Shown here piece by piece: positions 42,285-51,685 of a stretch of DNA of 64,000 nucleotides. The first letter of the stretch is position 1, and each line of letters opens with the position of its first letter. Position numbers and translations under genes: made by a program. Origin of the DNA: DASXUG01 sp964620425. GTDB lineage: Bacteria > Pseudomonadota > Gammaproteobacteria > Burkholderiales > Methylophilaceae. The stretch lies in the NCBI GenBank assembly GCA_964620425.1, contig CAZUGV010000004.1:1-64000 (forward strand). The letters are read 5' to 3'. Below the pieces are notes generated by a model. The model was not told the origin of the DNA. It worked only from the letters and a program-made list of their open reading frames with translations, and did not search any database.

Positions 42285-43682
42285 ATGCTAAAAAATCCAC
42301 CTAAAGCACCTGAACTCACCCCACAAATTCTCGAAAAATTTGATATTGCGGGGCCACGCTATACCTCATATCCAACAGCCGACCGCTTTGTTGAAGCCTT
42401 TGCTGGCATTGAGTTTGGGCAGACCCTTGAGCAAAGAAATATGACTGGGCGTTTGCTGCCACTGTCTTTGTATGTGCATATCCCATTTTGTGAATCGTTA
42501 TGTTTTTACTGTGCGTGCAATAAAATTGTCACCAAACGGCATGAGCGCGGCGCTGAATATCTCAATTATCTCAAAAAAGAAGTTGACTTATATGTTCATA
42601 AGCTGGGTAAAGGTCAAACGGTTTCACAATTACATTTAGGTGGCGGCTCGCCCACATTTTTTAGCGATGAAGAATTATCAGAACTGATGACGCTATTACG
42701 TGAAAATTTTCAATTGGCCTCAGATGGTGAATACTCGATTGAAATCGACCCGCGCACCGTCAATGTCCAACGTTTAAAGCATTTATCCTGGCTAGGGTTT
42801 AATCGTTTAAGTTTTGGGGTTCAGGATTTTGATGCTGATGTGCAAAAAGCAGTCCACCGCATACAACCGCTTGAGCAAGTGGCTGAGTTGATGCAAGCCG
42901 CACGTGAACTCAAGTTTGATTCAGTCAATGTTGATTTAATTTATGGTTTACCCAAACAAACGCCTGAGTCATTTACCCAAACCTTGGCCAAAGTGGTTGC
43001 GTTAAAACCAGACCGAATTGCGCTTTATGCTTACGCGCATTTGCCTGAGAGATTTAAACCGCAACGCAGAATCCTTGCTGCAGAATTACCTGCTGCGCCA
43101 GAAAAAGTGTCTATGCTCGCTAATGCAATTTCTACATTTTTAAGCGCGGGTTATGTATATGTGGGGATGGATCATTTTGCCTTACCAACCGATGCGCTCG
43201 CCATCGCTAAACGCCAAGGGCGTTTGCACCGTAATTTTCAAGGCTACAGCACGCAACCCGATTGCGATTTGATCGCGCTTGGGGTTTCCGCCATTGGCAA
43301 AATAGGCACCAGCTATAGTCAAAATGCAAAAACATTAGCGGAGTATTACGATTTTTTAAATCAAGGGCGTTTCCCTGTCGTGCGAGGCCTTGCCTTAACG
43401 CGTGATGATTTAATTAGGCGCTCCGTCATTATGGCGCTAATGTGTCAAGGTAGGTTGCAATTTGAATCCATTGAAATTTCTTATCTAATTGATTTTAAAT
43501 CATACTTTAAAGATGAATTAGCCAATCTGCGCGAGCTACAAAACACAGATTTAGTGGAAATTGATGATACTGCGATTCAAGTAACCGAGCTAGGCTGGTT
43601 CTTTGTGCGCGGCATAGCGATGCAGTTTGACCGTTATTTGCAAAACGATCGCAATCGCGCTAGGTTTTCAAAAATTATTTAA
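42285..43682 (+). CDS. hemN: oxygen-independent coproporphyrinogen III oxidase
   Basis: A 465-residue radical SAM enzyme. It has the N-terminal FDIAGPRYTSYPTADRFVEAF, iron-sulfur ligands in PFCESLCFYCACN (CxxxCxxC) and LHLGGGSPTFF for SAM binding. It decarboxylates coproporphyrinogen III without oxygen, supplying haem for the cbb3 oxidase under low oxygen. I chose ATG 42285; the frame extends to a TTG at 42273. Confidence 0.96.
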   Translation: MLKNPPKAPELTPQILEKFDIAGPRYTSYPTADRFVEAFAGIEFGQTLEQRNMTGRLLPLSLYVHIPFCESLCFYCACNKIVTKRHERGAEYLNYLKKEVDLYVHKLGKGQTVSQLHLGGGSPTFFSDEELSELMTLLRENFQLASDGEYSIEIDPRTVNVQRLKHLSWLGFNRLSFGVQDFDADVQKAVHRIQPLEQVAELMQAARELKFDSVNVDLIYGLPKQTPESFTQTLAKVVALKPDRIALYAYAHLPERFKPQRRILAAELPAAPEKVSMLANAISTFLSAGYVYVGMDHFALPTDALAIAKRQGRLHRNFQGYSTQPDCDLIALGVSAIGKIGTSYSQNAKTLAEYYDFLNQGRFPVVRGLALTRDDLIRRSVIMALMCQGRLQFESIEISYLIDFKSYFKDELANLRELQNTDLVEIDDTAIQVTELGWFFVRGIAMQFDRYLQNDRNRARFSKII

Positions 43683-43712
43683 TCTCGTTATCAGCTAAAG
43701 ATAATTTTGTGC

Positions 43713-44924
43713 TCAAATTACACTTTGATAAACCGCCATCATTTTTTTGACTTTGGATTCCCACAAAAATTGATTGGCTATATGTTCAACTGCTTTGTTG
43801 CCGAGTGATATGCGTTTTTGTGTATCTGTTGCTAGGTCTTCTATATGCTTTTTAAATTCGTTGACCATGTGTTCCCTTGAAATCGGTTCGATTAACACGC
43901 CCGTACCTTCTTCTATGTAGTCCTCGGGTCCGCCCCATTTGGTAGCAATTGCAGGAACTCCTCTTGCCATTGCTTCCAGTATTACCGCACCGCCACATTC
44001 CCTAACGCTTGGCAGTACAAAAATATCAGCATTGTCGTAAAATTTGACGACTTCGGAATGCTCAACCCAGCCATGAAAGGTGACATTGCTTAGTGCTTTC
44101 GCTTGTTGTTTTAGGGTGTCCATTTCAGGCCCATCACCCACAATATCAAGCTTGATAGAAGGGTTGCTAATGCGAGAGAAAACATCAATTAAGATGTCTG
44201 TGGCTTTCCAATCAACCAATCTGCCAACGAACAAAACATGAATGATTTTGTTTGGCTCTTTTTCTGCTACAAATGATTTTGGTTTTACTTGGTCAGCTGC
44301 ATTTTCAACAATGCGCGTGACTTTACCTAAGCGGAAAATAGGTAGTGAGTTTTCCGTCCGTTTGTTTGCCACGACTAATCTTGCCGCAAATAATTTGCCC
44401 GGCATTAAAACATTGAGTGCATGACTCAATAATCGTGCTACAAATTGCACAACATTTTCAAATTTACCAGACATAAACTTAAATGAGCGCGGAAAGTCCA
44501 TGCCACCATTCATAGGTCCAATGATAACTGGCACACCTAAGCCAAACATTATTGAAGGCTGTTTAGGGGAAACAGGTGCGGGTTCGTGAATGACGTTAAT
44601 GTTTTTTTCTTTGATGATACGTTTTGCATAAAACCATTGAAATAATTGGGTGATATGGTGGCTTAACGCCCCAGTAGTTAGAATGTCAATGCGATGCGGC
44701 AGTAGTTTACCGAGCTTATACAAAAAAATATGTGCTTTGGTATCGGGCATAAAGAAAACATTGGTTGTGTCTTCAAAGCTATCCCTAGTTCTCTCGTGCG
44801 TAAGTAGATAAACTTCTTGGTTGAGTTTTTTTAAGTAGTAAAAATATTTATAGGGTAGCATTGCCTCACCACCATATTTATTCGAGGCATGTTCGCATAC
44901 AATCAAAATTTTTAATGGGGGCAT
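43713..44924 (-). CDS. glycosyltransferase family 4
   Basis: A 403-residue GT-B glycosyltransferase. The N-terminal acceptor domain begins LKILIVCEHASNKYGGEAML. The C-terminal donor domain has HVLFVGRLVDWKATDILID, LDIVGDGPEMDTL and the E-x7-E motif in RECGGAVILEAMARGVPAIA. It uses a nucleotide sugar; acceptor and product cannot be told, because no polysaccharide cluster surrounds it. It stands alone between hemN (convergent) and tRNA-Leu. Confidence 0.9.
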   Translation of the reverse strand: MPPLKILIVCEHASNKYGGEAMLPYKYFYYLKKLNQEVYLLTHERTRDSFEDTTNVFFMPDTKAHIFLYKLGKLLPHRIDILTTGALSHHITQLFQWFYAKRIIKEKNINVIHEPAPVSPKQPSIMFGLGVPVIIGPMNGGMDFPRSFKFMSGKFENVVQFVARLLSHALNVLMPGKLFAARLVVANKRTENSLPIFRLGKVTRIVENAADQVKPKSFVAEKEPNKIIHVLFVGRLVDWKATDILIDVFSRISNPSIKLDIVGDGPEMDTLKQQAKALSNVTFHGWVEHSEVVKFYDNADIFVLPSVRECGGAVILEAMARGVPAIATKWGGPEDYIEEGTGVLIEPISREHMVNEFKKHIEDLATDTQKRISLGNKAVEHIANQFLWESKVKKMMAVYQSVI

Positions 44925-45108
44925 GATAATGTAATCGACTCAGATCATAGTTCGTTTTAGAGACTAACTGATTATACATGACTTCCTTAAGAAGCAACTC
45001 GAATTGCATTTTTTACCCCATATAATGGGCGCGATATTAGAAACGTCTAAAATCTTACTCTTCAAGTGTCTTGTAGTGGAGATAAATGCGGTGAGGCTAA
45101 TATAAAAC

Positions 45109-45193
45109 TGGTGCCCAAAAGAGGACTCGAACCTCCACACCCGAAGGCACACGGACCTGAACCGTGCGCGTCTACCAATTCCGCCATTTGGGC
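45109..45193 (-). tRNA. tRNA-Leu(CAG)
   Basis: On the minus strand it begins GCCCAAATGGCGGAATTGG and ends with T-arm GAGGTTCGAGTCCTC, acceptor TTTGGGC, A and an encoded CCA. Anticodon stem-loop CACGG-TTCAGGT-CCGTG gives anticodon CAG. A long variable arm (GTGCCTTCGGGTGT) and 85-base length fit leucine. Confidence 0.97.
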
Positions 45194-45252
45194 TATACCA
45201 ACATCAGGTATACTATTACTTAAGCCCACAAATTCTATAGGAAAGACATCCC

Positions 45253-47787
45253 TTGTCAACGAGAAAAAAGAACCCGCCTACGCGTGTTAAACCAGTGCCA
45301 TTTAAAGCAGGGGTGAAAAGCCAATCTGATGCACGCTTGGTTGACCCGCATGCGGATCGCGAAGCAGCTAATTATGCTAACCCATTGCCTAGTCGTGAGT
45401 TGATATTGCAGGTGATGGCGGAGCAGGGCGTACCTGTGAGCGATGAGGTGCTTTATGATTTGCTTGGGATTGGTGAAGAAGAGCAAGATATTTTCACCCG
45501 TCGCCTCAACGCAATGGAGCGTGAGGGGCAAATTATACGTAACCGCAAAGGCGCGTTGTGTATTGCGGAAAAAATCAATTTAATTGCAGGTAAGGTGCAG
45601 GGTCATCCCGATGGCTTTGGATTCTTAGTGCCAGATGGCGGCGGCGATGATTTGTTTTTATCCCCCAAGGAAATGTCTCAAGTGTTGCATGGTGACCGCG
45701 TTATGGTGCGTCCAGCTGGTTTTGATCGAAAGGGGCGGCCAGAGGGTAAGATTGTGGAAGTGCTTGAGCGCAGCAATGTGCGGATTGTCGGTCGTATCAT
45801 TCGCGAGCAAGGCTTGAGCATTTTGGTACCTGAAGATAAGCGTATCAATCAAGATGTGTTGATTCCTTATCATTTGGACATGGATGCCAAAGAGGGGCAA
45901 GTGGTGATGGTTGAACTCACCATGCAACCGAATGGACACGCGAAACCGATGGGTAAAGTGGTGGAGATTTTAGGTAACTATGCTGATTCAGGCATGGAAA
46001 TCGAAATTGCTTTGCGTAAACACCAGTTGCCATATGAGTTTTCCAAAGCGGCCATTGCACAAGCGGAAAAATATCCAAAGCTAGTTCAACTTGCTGATTA
46101 TAAAGACCGTATTGATTTGCGGGACTTGGCGCTGATTACCATTGATGGTGAAACTGCACGTGATTTTGATGATGCCGTTTATGCAGAGCCACAAGGCAAG
46201 GGCTGGCGTTTGGTCGTGGCGATTGCCGATGTGAGTTTTTACGTTAAACCAGGGGATGCGCTAGATAAAGACGCATACGACCGTGGCAACTCAGTATATT
46301 TTCCACGCCGAGTAATCCCCATGTTGCCAGAGGCGTTGTCTAATGGCTTGTGTTCATTAAACCCTGATGTTGAGCGTATGTGTATGGTTTGCGATATGCA
46401 AATTGATGCACTTGGCAATGTTAAGCGCTATCAGTTTTATCCTTCAGTCATGCGATCAAAAGCGCGTATGACTTACACTAAGGTGTTTGAGATTATCAGC
46501 CAACCTGAAGGGGATTTGGCGAAAGAATATGCGTGGTTAGTCCCACATATCGACCATTTGTATCAGCTGTTTAAAATTATGCTTAAAGCGCGTGAGAAAC
46601 GCGGTGCGATTGAGTTTGATAGTGCTGAAACTATCATGATTTTTAATGATAACGGCAAAATTGATCGTATTGAACCAGTGGTACGCAACGAGGCGCATCG
46701 TTTAATTGAAGAGTGCATGCTGGCCGCCAATGTGTGTGCCTCTGACTTTTTGAAAGAACACGAGCAGCCCGCGTTATACCGCATACATGAAGGCCCAACA
46801 CCCGAAAAATTAGAAGCATTACGCACATTCATGGGTGAGTTTGGCTTTGGCGTAGGCGGTGGTGATACGCCGCACGCAAAAGACTATGGCAAGTTGATAA
46901 CACGCTTTAAAGGTCGCCCTGATGAGCAATTATTACAGACCGTATTGTTGCGCTCAATGCAACAGGCGGTGTATAGCCCAGATAACGTTGGGCATTTCGG
47001 TTTGGCGTATGAGTCTTATACCCACTTTACTTCACCGATTCGTCGTTACCCAGATTTATTGATTCATCGCGCCATTAAAGCAGTTTTAAATGGCACGCAA
47101 TACAAGTCTGGAGACTGGCATCAACTAGGTCAGCATTGTTCTATGACCGAGCGCCGCGCCGATGATGCAACGCGCGATGTTAATGCATGGCTCAAGTGCT
47201 ATTACATGCAAGACAAAATTGGTGAGGAGTTTGAAGGTACGGTGGCTGGCGTTACCACATTCGGTCTATTCGTGGCGCTGGATGGGGTGTATGTGGAAGG
47301 CTTGTTACACGTGACTGAGTTAGGGAATGATTACTTTACGCACGATAAAGCCCGCCATGAAATGGTGGGTGAGCGTACTGGCGTGAAATATCGCCTAGGC
47401 GACCGTTTGCGTGTGAAAGTTGCTCGGGTTGATTTAGAAACCAGCAAAATTGATTTTGTGTTAGCGACAGGTGAATTTAAATCCTCTGTCACTGATATCG
47501 AGACTGCAAAAGCAGTTGGAAAACCTAATGTGAAAGCAGATGCGGTTGTTGATGAGCCATTAAAATCATCTGCAAAAAAACCGCTAGCGGGGCAAACGTT
47601 AAAAGTAACTAAGCCAAATGCAACCAAAGGTGCGACGAGTGCATCTACCCGTGCGAAAACTGCCAATGCTAAACGGCATACAAGCAAAAAGCCTGCAACA
47701 ACTGCTACAGCACCAAGTAAAAGTAAGACCAAGGCGCCAGCAAGTAAATCTAAGAGACCAAGTAACGCAAAGCGCAGGGCAAGCTAG
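45253..47787 (+). CDS. rnr: ribonuclease R
   Basis: An 844-residue exoribonuclease starting at TTG 45253 with AGGAAAG about 8 bases upstream. Order: winged-helix segment (about 45-110), cold-shock domains (about 115-270), RNB catalytic domain with DGETARDFDDAVY and FTSPIRRYPDLLIHR, S1 domain (about 655-735) and a long Lys/Ala/Thr-rich tail (about 745-844). It degrades structured RNA 3-prime to 5-prime. The rnr-rlmB pair is conserved in proteobacteria. Confidence 0.96.
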   Translation: MSTRKKNPPTRVKPVPFKAGVKSQSDARLVDPHADREAANYANPLPSRELILQVMAEQGVPVSDEVLYDLLGIGEEEQDIFTRRLNAMEREGQIIRNRKGALCIAEKINLIAGKVQGHPDGFGFLVPDGGGDDLFLSPKEMSQVLHGDRVMVRPAGFDRKGRPEGKIVEVLERSNVRIVGRIIREQGLSILVPEDKRINQDVLIPYHLDMDAKEGQVVMVELTMQPNGHAKPMGKVVEILGNYADSGMEIEIALRKHQLPYEFSKAAIAQAEKYPKLVQLADYKDRIDLRDLALITIDGETARDFDDAVYAEPQGKGWRLVVAIADVSFYVKPGDALDKDAYDRGNSVYFPRRVIPMLPEALSNGLCSLNPDVERMCMVCDMQIDALGNVKRYQFYPSVMRSKARMTYTKVFEIISQPEGDLAKEYAWLVPHIDHLYQLFKIMLKAREKRGAIEFDSAETIMIFNDNGKIDRIEPVVRNEAHRLIEECMLAANVCASDFLKEHEQPALYRIHEGPTPEKLEALRTFMGEFGFGVGGGDTPHAKDYGKLITRFKGRPDEQLLQTVLLRSMQQAVYSPDNVGHFGLAYESYTHFTSPIRRYPDLLIHRAIKAVLNGTQYKSGDWHQLGQHCSMTERRADDATRDVNAWLKCYYMQDKIGEEFEGTVAGVTTFGLFVALDGVYVEGLLHVTELGNDYFTHDKARHEMVGERTGVKYRLGDRLRVKVARVDLETSKIDFVLATGEFKSSVTDIETAKAVGKPNVKADAVVDEPLKSSAKKPLAGQTLKVTKPNATKGATSASTRAKTANAKRHTSKKPATTATAPSKSKTKAPASKSKRPSNAKRRAS

Positions 47788-47859
47788 TTTTGGCAAATTT
47801 CAGGTATTCCAATTCAAGTTTAGACAATTTTAAGTTCAGAAAAGTAAAGAGAAAAAGTA

Positions 47860-48609
47860 ATGAGTGAAAGTCGTATTTTGTTTGGTTTCCACGCAGTATT
47901 AAGTCGTATGCGTCAGCACGCTGCGAGCGTTCAGGAGATATTGATTGACCGTGATCGTGTAGATGCGCGGATGAAGGACTTGTTGAGTCTGGCTGAATCA
48001 TCAGGCGTGCGTACGATGGAGGTCGAGCGTTCTCGCTTGGATGGAATGGCGGGCGTGAATGGTCGCCATCAAGGCGTGATTGCACGTGTGATTGATACAC
48101 CAATCCCCTACAAAGATATTCATGATATTTTAGAATCTGACCTTAAAGAACCACCTTTTTTCTTGATACTGGATGGCGTCGAAGATCCGCATAATCTAGG
48201 CGCGTGCTTGCGCGTGGCAGATGCGATGGGCGTACACGCGGTGATTGCGCCTAAAGATAGAGCTGTTGGCTTAAACGCAACTGTGCGTAAAGTGGCGTGT
48301 GGCGCGGCAGAAACAGTCCCTTTTATCGCTGTTACTAACTTGGCACGCACCATCAGAGAGTTAAAAGACGCTGGTGTTTTTGTTGTGGGCGCAGCAGCAG
48401 AAGCGGAACACAATCTTTTTACGGTTAAATTTGATGGACCAATTGCGCTAGTGCTGGGGGCTGAAGGCACAGGATTGCGCCGACTCACTGAAGAAAACTG
48501 TGATGCACTGGTGAGTATCCCCATGTTTGGTTCAGTTGAAAGTCTGAATGTTTCAGTAGCCAGCGGAATTTGTCTTTATGAGGCAAGAAGACAAAGAAAC
48601 CTAAAGTGA
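47860..48609 (+). CDS. rlmB: 23S rRNA Gm2251 methyltransferase
   Basis: A 249-residue SPOUT-class enzyme. It has an N-terminal RNA-binding domain (ILFGFHAVLSRMRQHAAS) and the knotted SpoU domain with ILDGVEDPHNLGACLR, LVLGAEGTGLRRL and SLNVSVASGICLYEARRQR, the three family motifs. It 2-prime-O-methylates G2251 in the ribosomal P loop. It follows rnr by 72 bases. Confidence 0.95.
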   Translation: MSESRILFGFHAVLSRMRQHAASVQEILIDRDRVDARMKDLLSLAESSGVRTMEVERSRLDGMAGVNGRHQGVIARVIDTPIPYKDIHDILESDLKEPPFFLILDGVEDPHNLGACLRVADAMGVHAVIAPKDRAVGLNATVRKVACGAAETVPFIAVTNLARTIRELKDAGVFVVGAAAEAEHNLFTVKFDGPIALVLGAEGTGLRRLTEENCDALVSIPMFGSVESLNVSVASGICLYEARRQRNLK

Positions 48610-48624
48610 CGGCTAGCGAGTTAA

Positions 48625-49185
48625 TTACTTGCGTTTGGCTCTAATATAGGCAGGTATTGCAATCAATGCGATTCCGCCTAACTCAATCATCCAGTTCATT
48701 TGTGCGCCTAGCCATTTGGTATGTATCCAAGTATCCATATTGTGGAATGAGGCAGCCCTGATGACTACGAATGCGGAAAGTGCAACGATACCTAATGTTG
48801 TCCACTTTATTTCTAAGCATAGCTCTCGCACGCTGATAAACAGCCAAACTAATGTGATAGTTGCGATGGTGATGAGTGATGCAATAAACCTAGCCTGAAC
48901 AATACGTCTGTTTTCATACCAGCCTTCTGAGGTCGCAAGTTCTCTAGCTATTTGCGTCAACAGGCTCTGTAAATCAAGTTGTTTGTTGATGCATAAAAAC
49001 GCTAAGACAATGGTGAGCAATAACCAAAATTTTGCTTCACGTTTAGAGTAGTAATCACCAGTACTATATTTTTTGCACATAAAACATAGGGCGGAAGCAA
49101 TCGCATACGCTACAACAGTGCCCCAGCCTGCTATAGTAGGGTCACCTATCCCGATATGCCAGCTTGAAGTTGCTTGTGAAATCAT
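48625..49185 (-). CDS. multi-span membrane protein of unknown function
   Basis: A 186-residue hydrophobic protein with about five membrane segments (GWGTVVAYAIASALCFMCKK, FWLLLTIVLAFLCI, SLITIATITLVWLFISV, TTLGIVALSAFVVI and ELGGIALIAIPAYI). It is Trp-rich with a basic C-terminus (IRAKRK). No family recognised. It is inserted on the opposite strand between rlmB and ndk. Confidence 0.75.
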   Translation of the reverse strand: MISQATSSWHIGIGDPTIAGWGTVVAYAIASALCFMCKKYSTGDYYSKREAKFWLLLTIVLAFLCINKQLDLQSLLTQIARELATSEGWYENRRIVQARFIASLITIATITLVWLFISVRELCLEIKWTTLGIVALSAFVVIRAASFHNMDTWIHTKWLGAQMNWMIELGGIALIAIPAYIRAKRK

Positions 49186-49363
49186 GATCTCAGTCGTTGC
49201 TTAATGTGATGATTGTATGAATTTTGCTGAATTATTATGACATGGCGCTTTATTAAAGTGCCTTAAAATGGTATTTTAACAACCTTCCTATTATGTAGTT
49301 TTTTATTGGTTTTTTTAACCAGTTTTTTTGATGTTTTATAATTTATAAATCTTTGGAGTGAAT

Positions 49364-49774
49364 ATGGCAGTTGAACGTACCTTATCAATCATTAAACCTG
49401 ATGCAGTTGCAAAAAATGTTATCGGTAAAATCTACACACGTTTTGAGTCAAATGGCTTGAAAATTGTTGCGGCTAAAATGGCGCAATTAACACAAGCTGA
49501 GGCTGAAGGCTTCTACGCTGTGCATAAAGAGCGTCCATTCTTTGGTGCTTTAGTGCAATTTATGATTTCAGGTCCAGTAATGATTCAAGCGCTTGAAGGC
49601 GAAGGCGCAGTGCTTAAAAACCGTGATTTGATGGGTGCTACAAACCCTAAAGATGCAGCGCCAGGTACAATTCGTGCCGATTTCGCTGAAAGCATTGATG
49701 CAAACGCTGTACACGGTAGTGATTCAGCAGAAAATGCAGCGATTGAAATTGAATACTTCTTTGGGAAAATTTAA
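49364..49774 (+). CDS. ndk: nucleoside diphosphate kinase
   Basis: A 136-residue kinase with ERTLSIIKPDAVAKNVIGKI, RPFFGALVQFMISGPV and the active-site His in AVHGSDSAENA. It moves the gamma-phosphate between NTPs and NDPs. ATG 49364 follows TTTGGAGTGAAT, deciding it over the GTG at 49358. It begins the housekeeping series ending at der. Confidence 0.97.
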   Translation: MAVERTLSIIKPDAVAKNVIGKIYTRFESNGLKIVAAKMAQLTQAEAEGFYAVHKERPFFGALVQFMISGPVMIQALEGEGAVLKNRDLMGATNPKDAAPGTIRADFAESIDANAVHGSDSAENAAIEIEYFFGKI

Positions 49775-49790
49775 TTGACCATTAAACTAA

Positions 49791-49810
49791 CACTTGTTTT
49801 GAAACAAGTG
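49791..49810. terminator. hairpin after ndk
   Basis: CACTTGTTT-TG-AAACAAGTG forms a perfect 9-bp stem in the ndk-rlmN gap, without a following T-run. It may modulate read-through or protect the ndk message. Confidence 0.5.
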
Positions 49811-49821
49811 AGCGTTTATAT

Positions 49822-50928
49822 ATGGCAGTAAATTTACTGAATTACGATCAACCCGCCTTGGCGGGTTTTTTCGCTGAAATGGGCGAGAAATCTTTTCGTG
49901 CCAAACAGTTGATGCGTTGGATGCATCAATCTGGTGTGCATGATTTTGAGCAGATGACTGACATCGCAAAGGTGTTACGCGAAAAATTAGCGGGTGTTGC
50001 TGAAATTACGCCTCCAACTGTGAGTTTGGAGCAAATTTCTAATGACGGCACGCGCAAGTGGCTAGTCGATACAGGGGTTGGTAATGGGGTTGAAACTGTG
50101 TTTATTCCTGAAGATGATCGCGGTACGCTGTGTGTTTCATCGCAGGTTGGCTGTGCGCTGGAGTGTACGTTTTGCTCCACTGGTCGCCAAGGGTTTAACC
50201 GCAATTTAAGTGTTGCTGAAATCATCGGTCAATTGTGGTTGGCTAATCACTCGCTCAGGCAAGATGCAGATTACGGTTTGTTAGATAAAAATGACCGTAT
50301 TATCAGCAATGTAGTGATGATGGGGATGGGTGAGCCGCTTGCTAACTACGATAATGTTGTGACTGCAATGCGTATTATGCTGGATGATTCAGCTTATGGC
50401 TTGAGCCGTCGTCGAGTTACATTGTCCACTAGTGGTTTAGTGCCAGCCATGGATAGATTGAAAGAAGATTGCCCTGTTGCGTTGGCGGTTTCCTTGCATG
50501 CACCCAATGATGATTTGCGTGACGAGATTGTGCCTATCAATAAAAAATACCCAATTAAAGAGTTAATGGCTGCTTGCCAGCGCTATTTGGTGAAAGCGCC
50601 ACGGGATTTTGTAACCTTTGAGTACGTCATGTTGGATGGCGTGAACGACAGCGTCGCGCATGCGCACCAGTTGCTGGATGTTGTACAAGATGTGCCTTGT
50701 AAATTTAATTTAATCCCGTTTAATCCATTCCCCAATAGCGGTTACGATACTTCAAAACCAGATGCGATTAAGCGATTTAGAGATGTGTTGATGCAGGCTG
50801 GTTATGTCGTCACTACTCGAAAAACGCGTGGTGACGACATTGATGCAGCCTGTGGCCAGTTGGCTGGTAAAGTGCAAGATAAAACTAAACGTACATTCAA
50901 AAATATCCACGTGGAGATTGAACGTTGA
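49822..50928 (+). CDS. rlmN: dual-specificity RNA m2A methyltransferase RlmN
   Basis: A 368-residue radical SAM enzyme. The N-terminal domain (VNLLNYDQPALAGFFAEMGE) aligns with the E. coli N-terminus. The cluster motif is CTFCSTG in VGCALECTFCSTG, followed by MMGMGEPLANYDNV and the C-terminal catalytic Cys in DIDAACGQL. It methylates C2 of A2503 in 23S rRNA and A37 in some tRNAs. An intrinsic terminator lies within codons 10-17. The last bases overlap the pilF start codon. Confidence 0.96.
   Translation: MAVNLLNYDQPALAGFFAEMGEKSFRAKQLMRWMHQSGVHDFEQMTDIAKVLREKLAGVAEITPPTVSLEQISNDGTRKWLVDTGVGNGVETVFIPEDDRGTLCVSSQVGCALECTFCSTGRQGFNRNLSVAEIIGQLWLANHSLRQDADYGLLDKNDRIISNVVMMGMGEPLANYDNVVTAMRIMLDDSAYGLSRRRVTLSTSGLVPAMDRLKEDCPVALAVSLHAPNDDLRDEIVPINKKYPIKELMAACQRYLVKAPRDFVTFEYVMLDGVNDSVAHAHQLLDVVQDVPCKFNLIPFNPFPNSGYDTSKPDAIKRFRDVLMQAGYVVTTRKTRGDDIDAACGQLAGKVQDKTKRTFKNIHVEIER
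49850..49871 (+). terminator. Rho-independent terminator inside rlmN
   Basis: AACCCGCC (49850-49857), loop TT, GGCGGGTT (49860-49867) and a run of T to 49871 form a strong intrinsic terminator. It lies 28 bases after the rlmN ATG and inside conserved coding sequence. Confidence 0.75.
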
Positions 50929-51671
50929 AATTACTCTTTCTGGCTTTAATGGCATTGATATTGCAAGCTTGCGCTTCACAGCAGGCTGTTGGCCTTAGTA
51001 GTGAGGCAGCGCAGCGTGAGCGTGCGCGTATTCATACAGAGTTAGGCGCTGGCTATTATCAACAGAATCAAATTGCAATAGCCTTAGAAGAGTTTACTGC
51101 TGCCGTTAATTTTGATCCTACTTATTCTATGGCCTACAATGGCTTAGGCTTGGCTTATGCAGCGCTACGTGAAGATGATAAAGCGGATGCAAGTTTTAAA
51201 AAGGCCATTGCTTTAGATCCTAAAGATTCAGATGCGCATAATAACTATGGCTCGTTTTTATGTGCAAAAAATCGCATAGATGAGTCTGTTGCTCAGTTTT
51301 TAGCCGCGATTAAAAATCCTTTATACATCACACCTAGTGTTGCTTATATGAATGCTGGTTTATGCTCCTTACGCAAGCCAGACGCTAAAGCGGCTGAAGG
51401 ATATTTGCGCCAGGCTTTGCAGCTCGACCCTCAGTTAGATCAGGCAGCTTACCAGTTGGCTAAGATTTATTACAATGATAAGAGGTATCAGCTTGCACGT
51501 GACGCCCTACAAAATGCGATAGTAACTAATCCAACTGCCGAAATTTTGGGGCTTGGAATATTGGTCGAGCAACAGCTTGGGGATAAAGATGCTGAAGCTA
51601 GTTATACGTTACAGTTAAGAAGAAAATACCCGAACTCTGACCAAGCTAAAGCATTATTGCAAGTAAAATAG
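50925..51671 (+). CDS. pilF: type IV pilus assembly TPR lipoprotein PilF/PilW
   Basis: A 248-residue lipoprotein beginning at TTG 50925, which overlaps the rlmN stop (TTGA) with GTGGAG upstream. The signal ends with lipobox LQAC. Tetratricopeptide repeats follow (YYQQNQIAIALEEFTAAVNF, MAYNGLGLAYAALREDDKAD, AHNNYGSFLCAKNRIDESVA). It is the pilotin that helps PilQ secretin reach and assemble in the outer membrane. The rlmN-pilF-rodZ order is conserved. Confidence 0.92.
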   Translation: MKLLFLALMALILQACASQQAVGLSSEAAQRERARIHTELGAGYYQQNQIAIALEEFTAAVNFDPTYSMAYNGLGLAYAALREDDKADASFKKAIALDPKDSDAHNNYGSFLCAKNRIDESVAQFLAAIKNPLYITPSVAYMNAGLCSLRKPDAKAAEGYLRQALQLDPQLDQAAYQLAKIYYNDKRYQLARDALQNAIVTNPTAEILGLGILVEQQLGDKDAEASYTLQLRRKYPNSDQAKALLQVK

Positions 51672-51685
51672 GGGTAATATCAATA

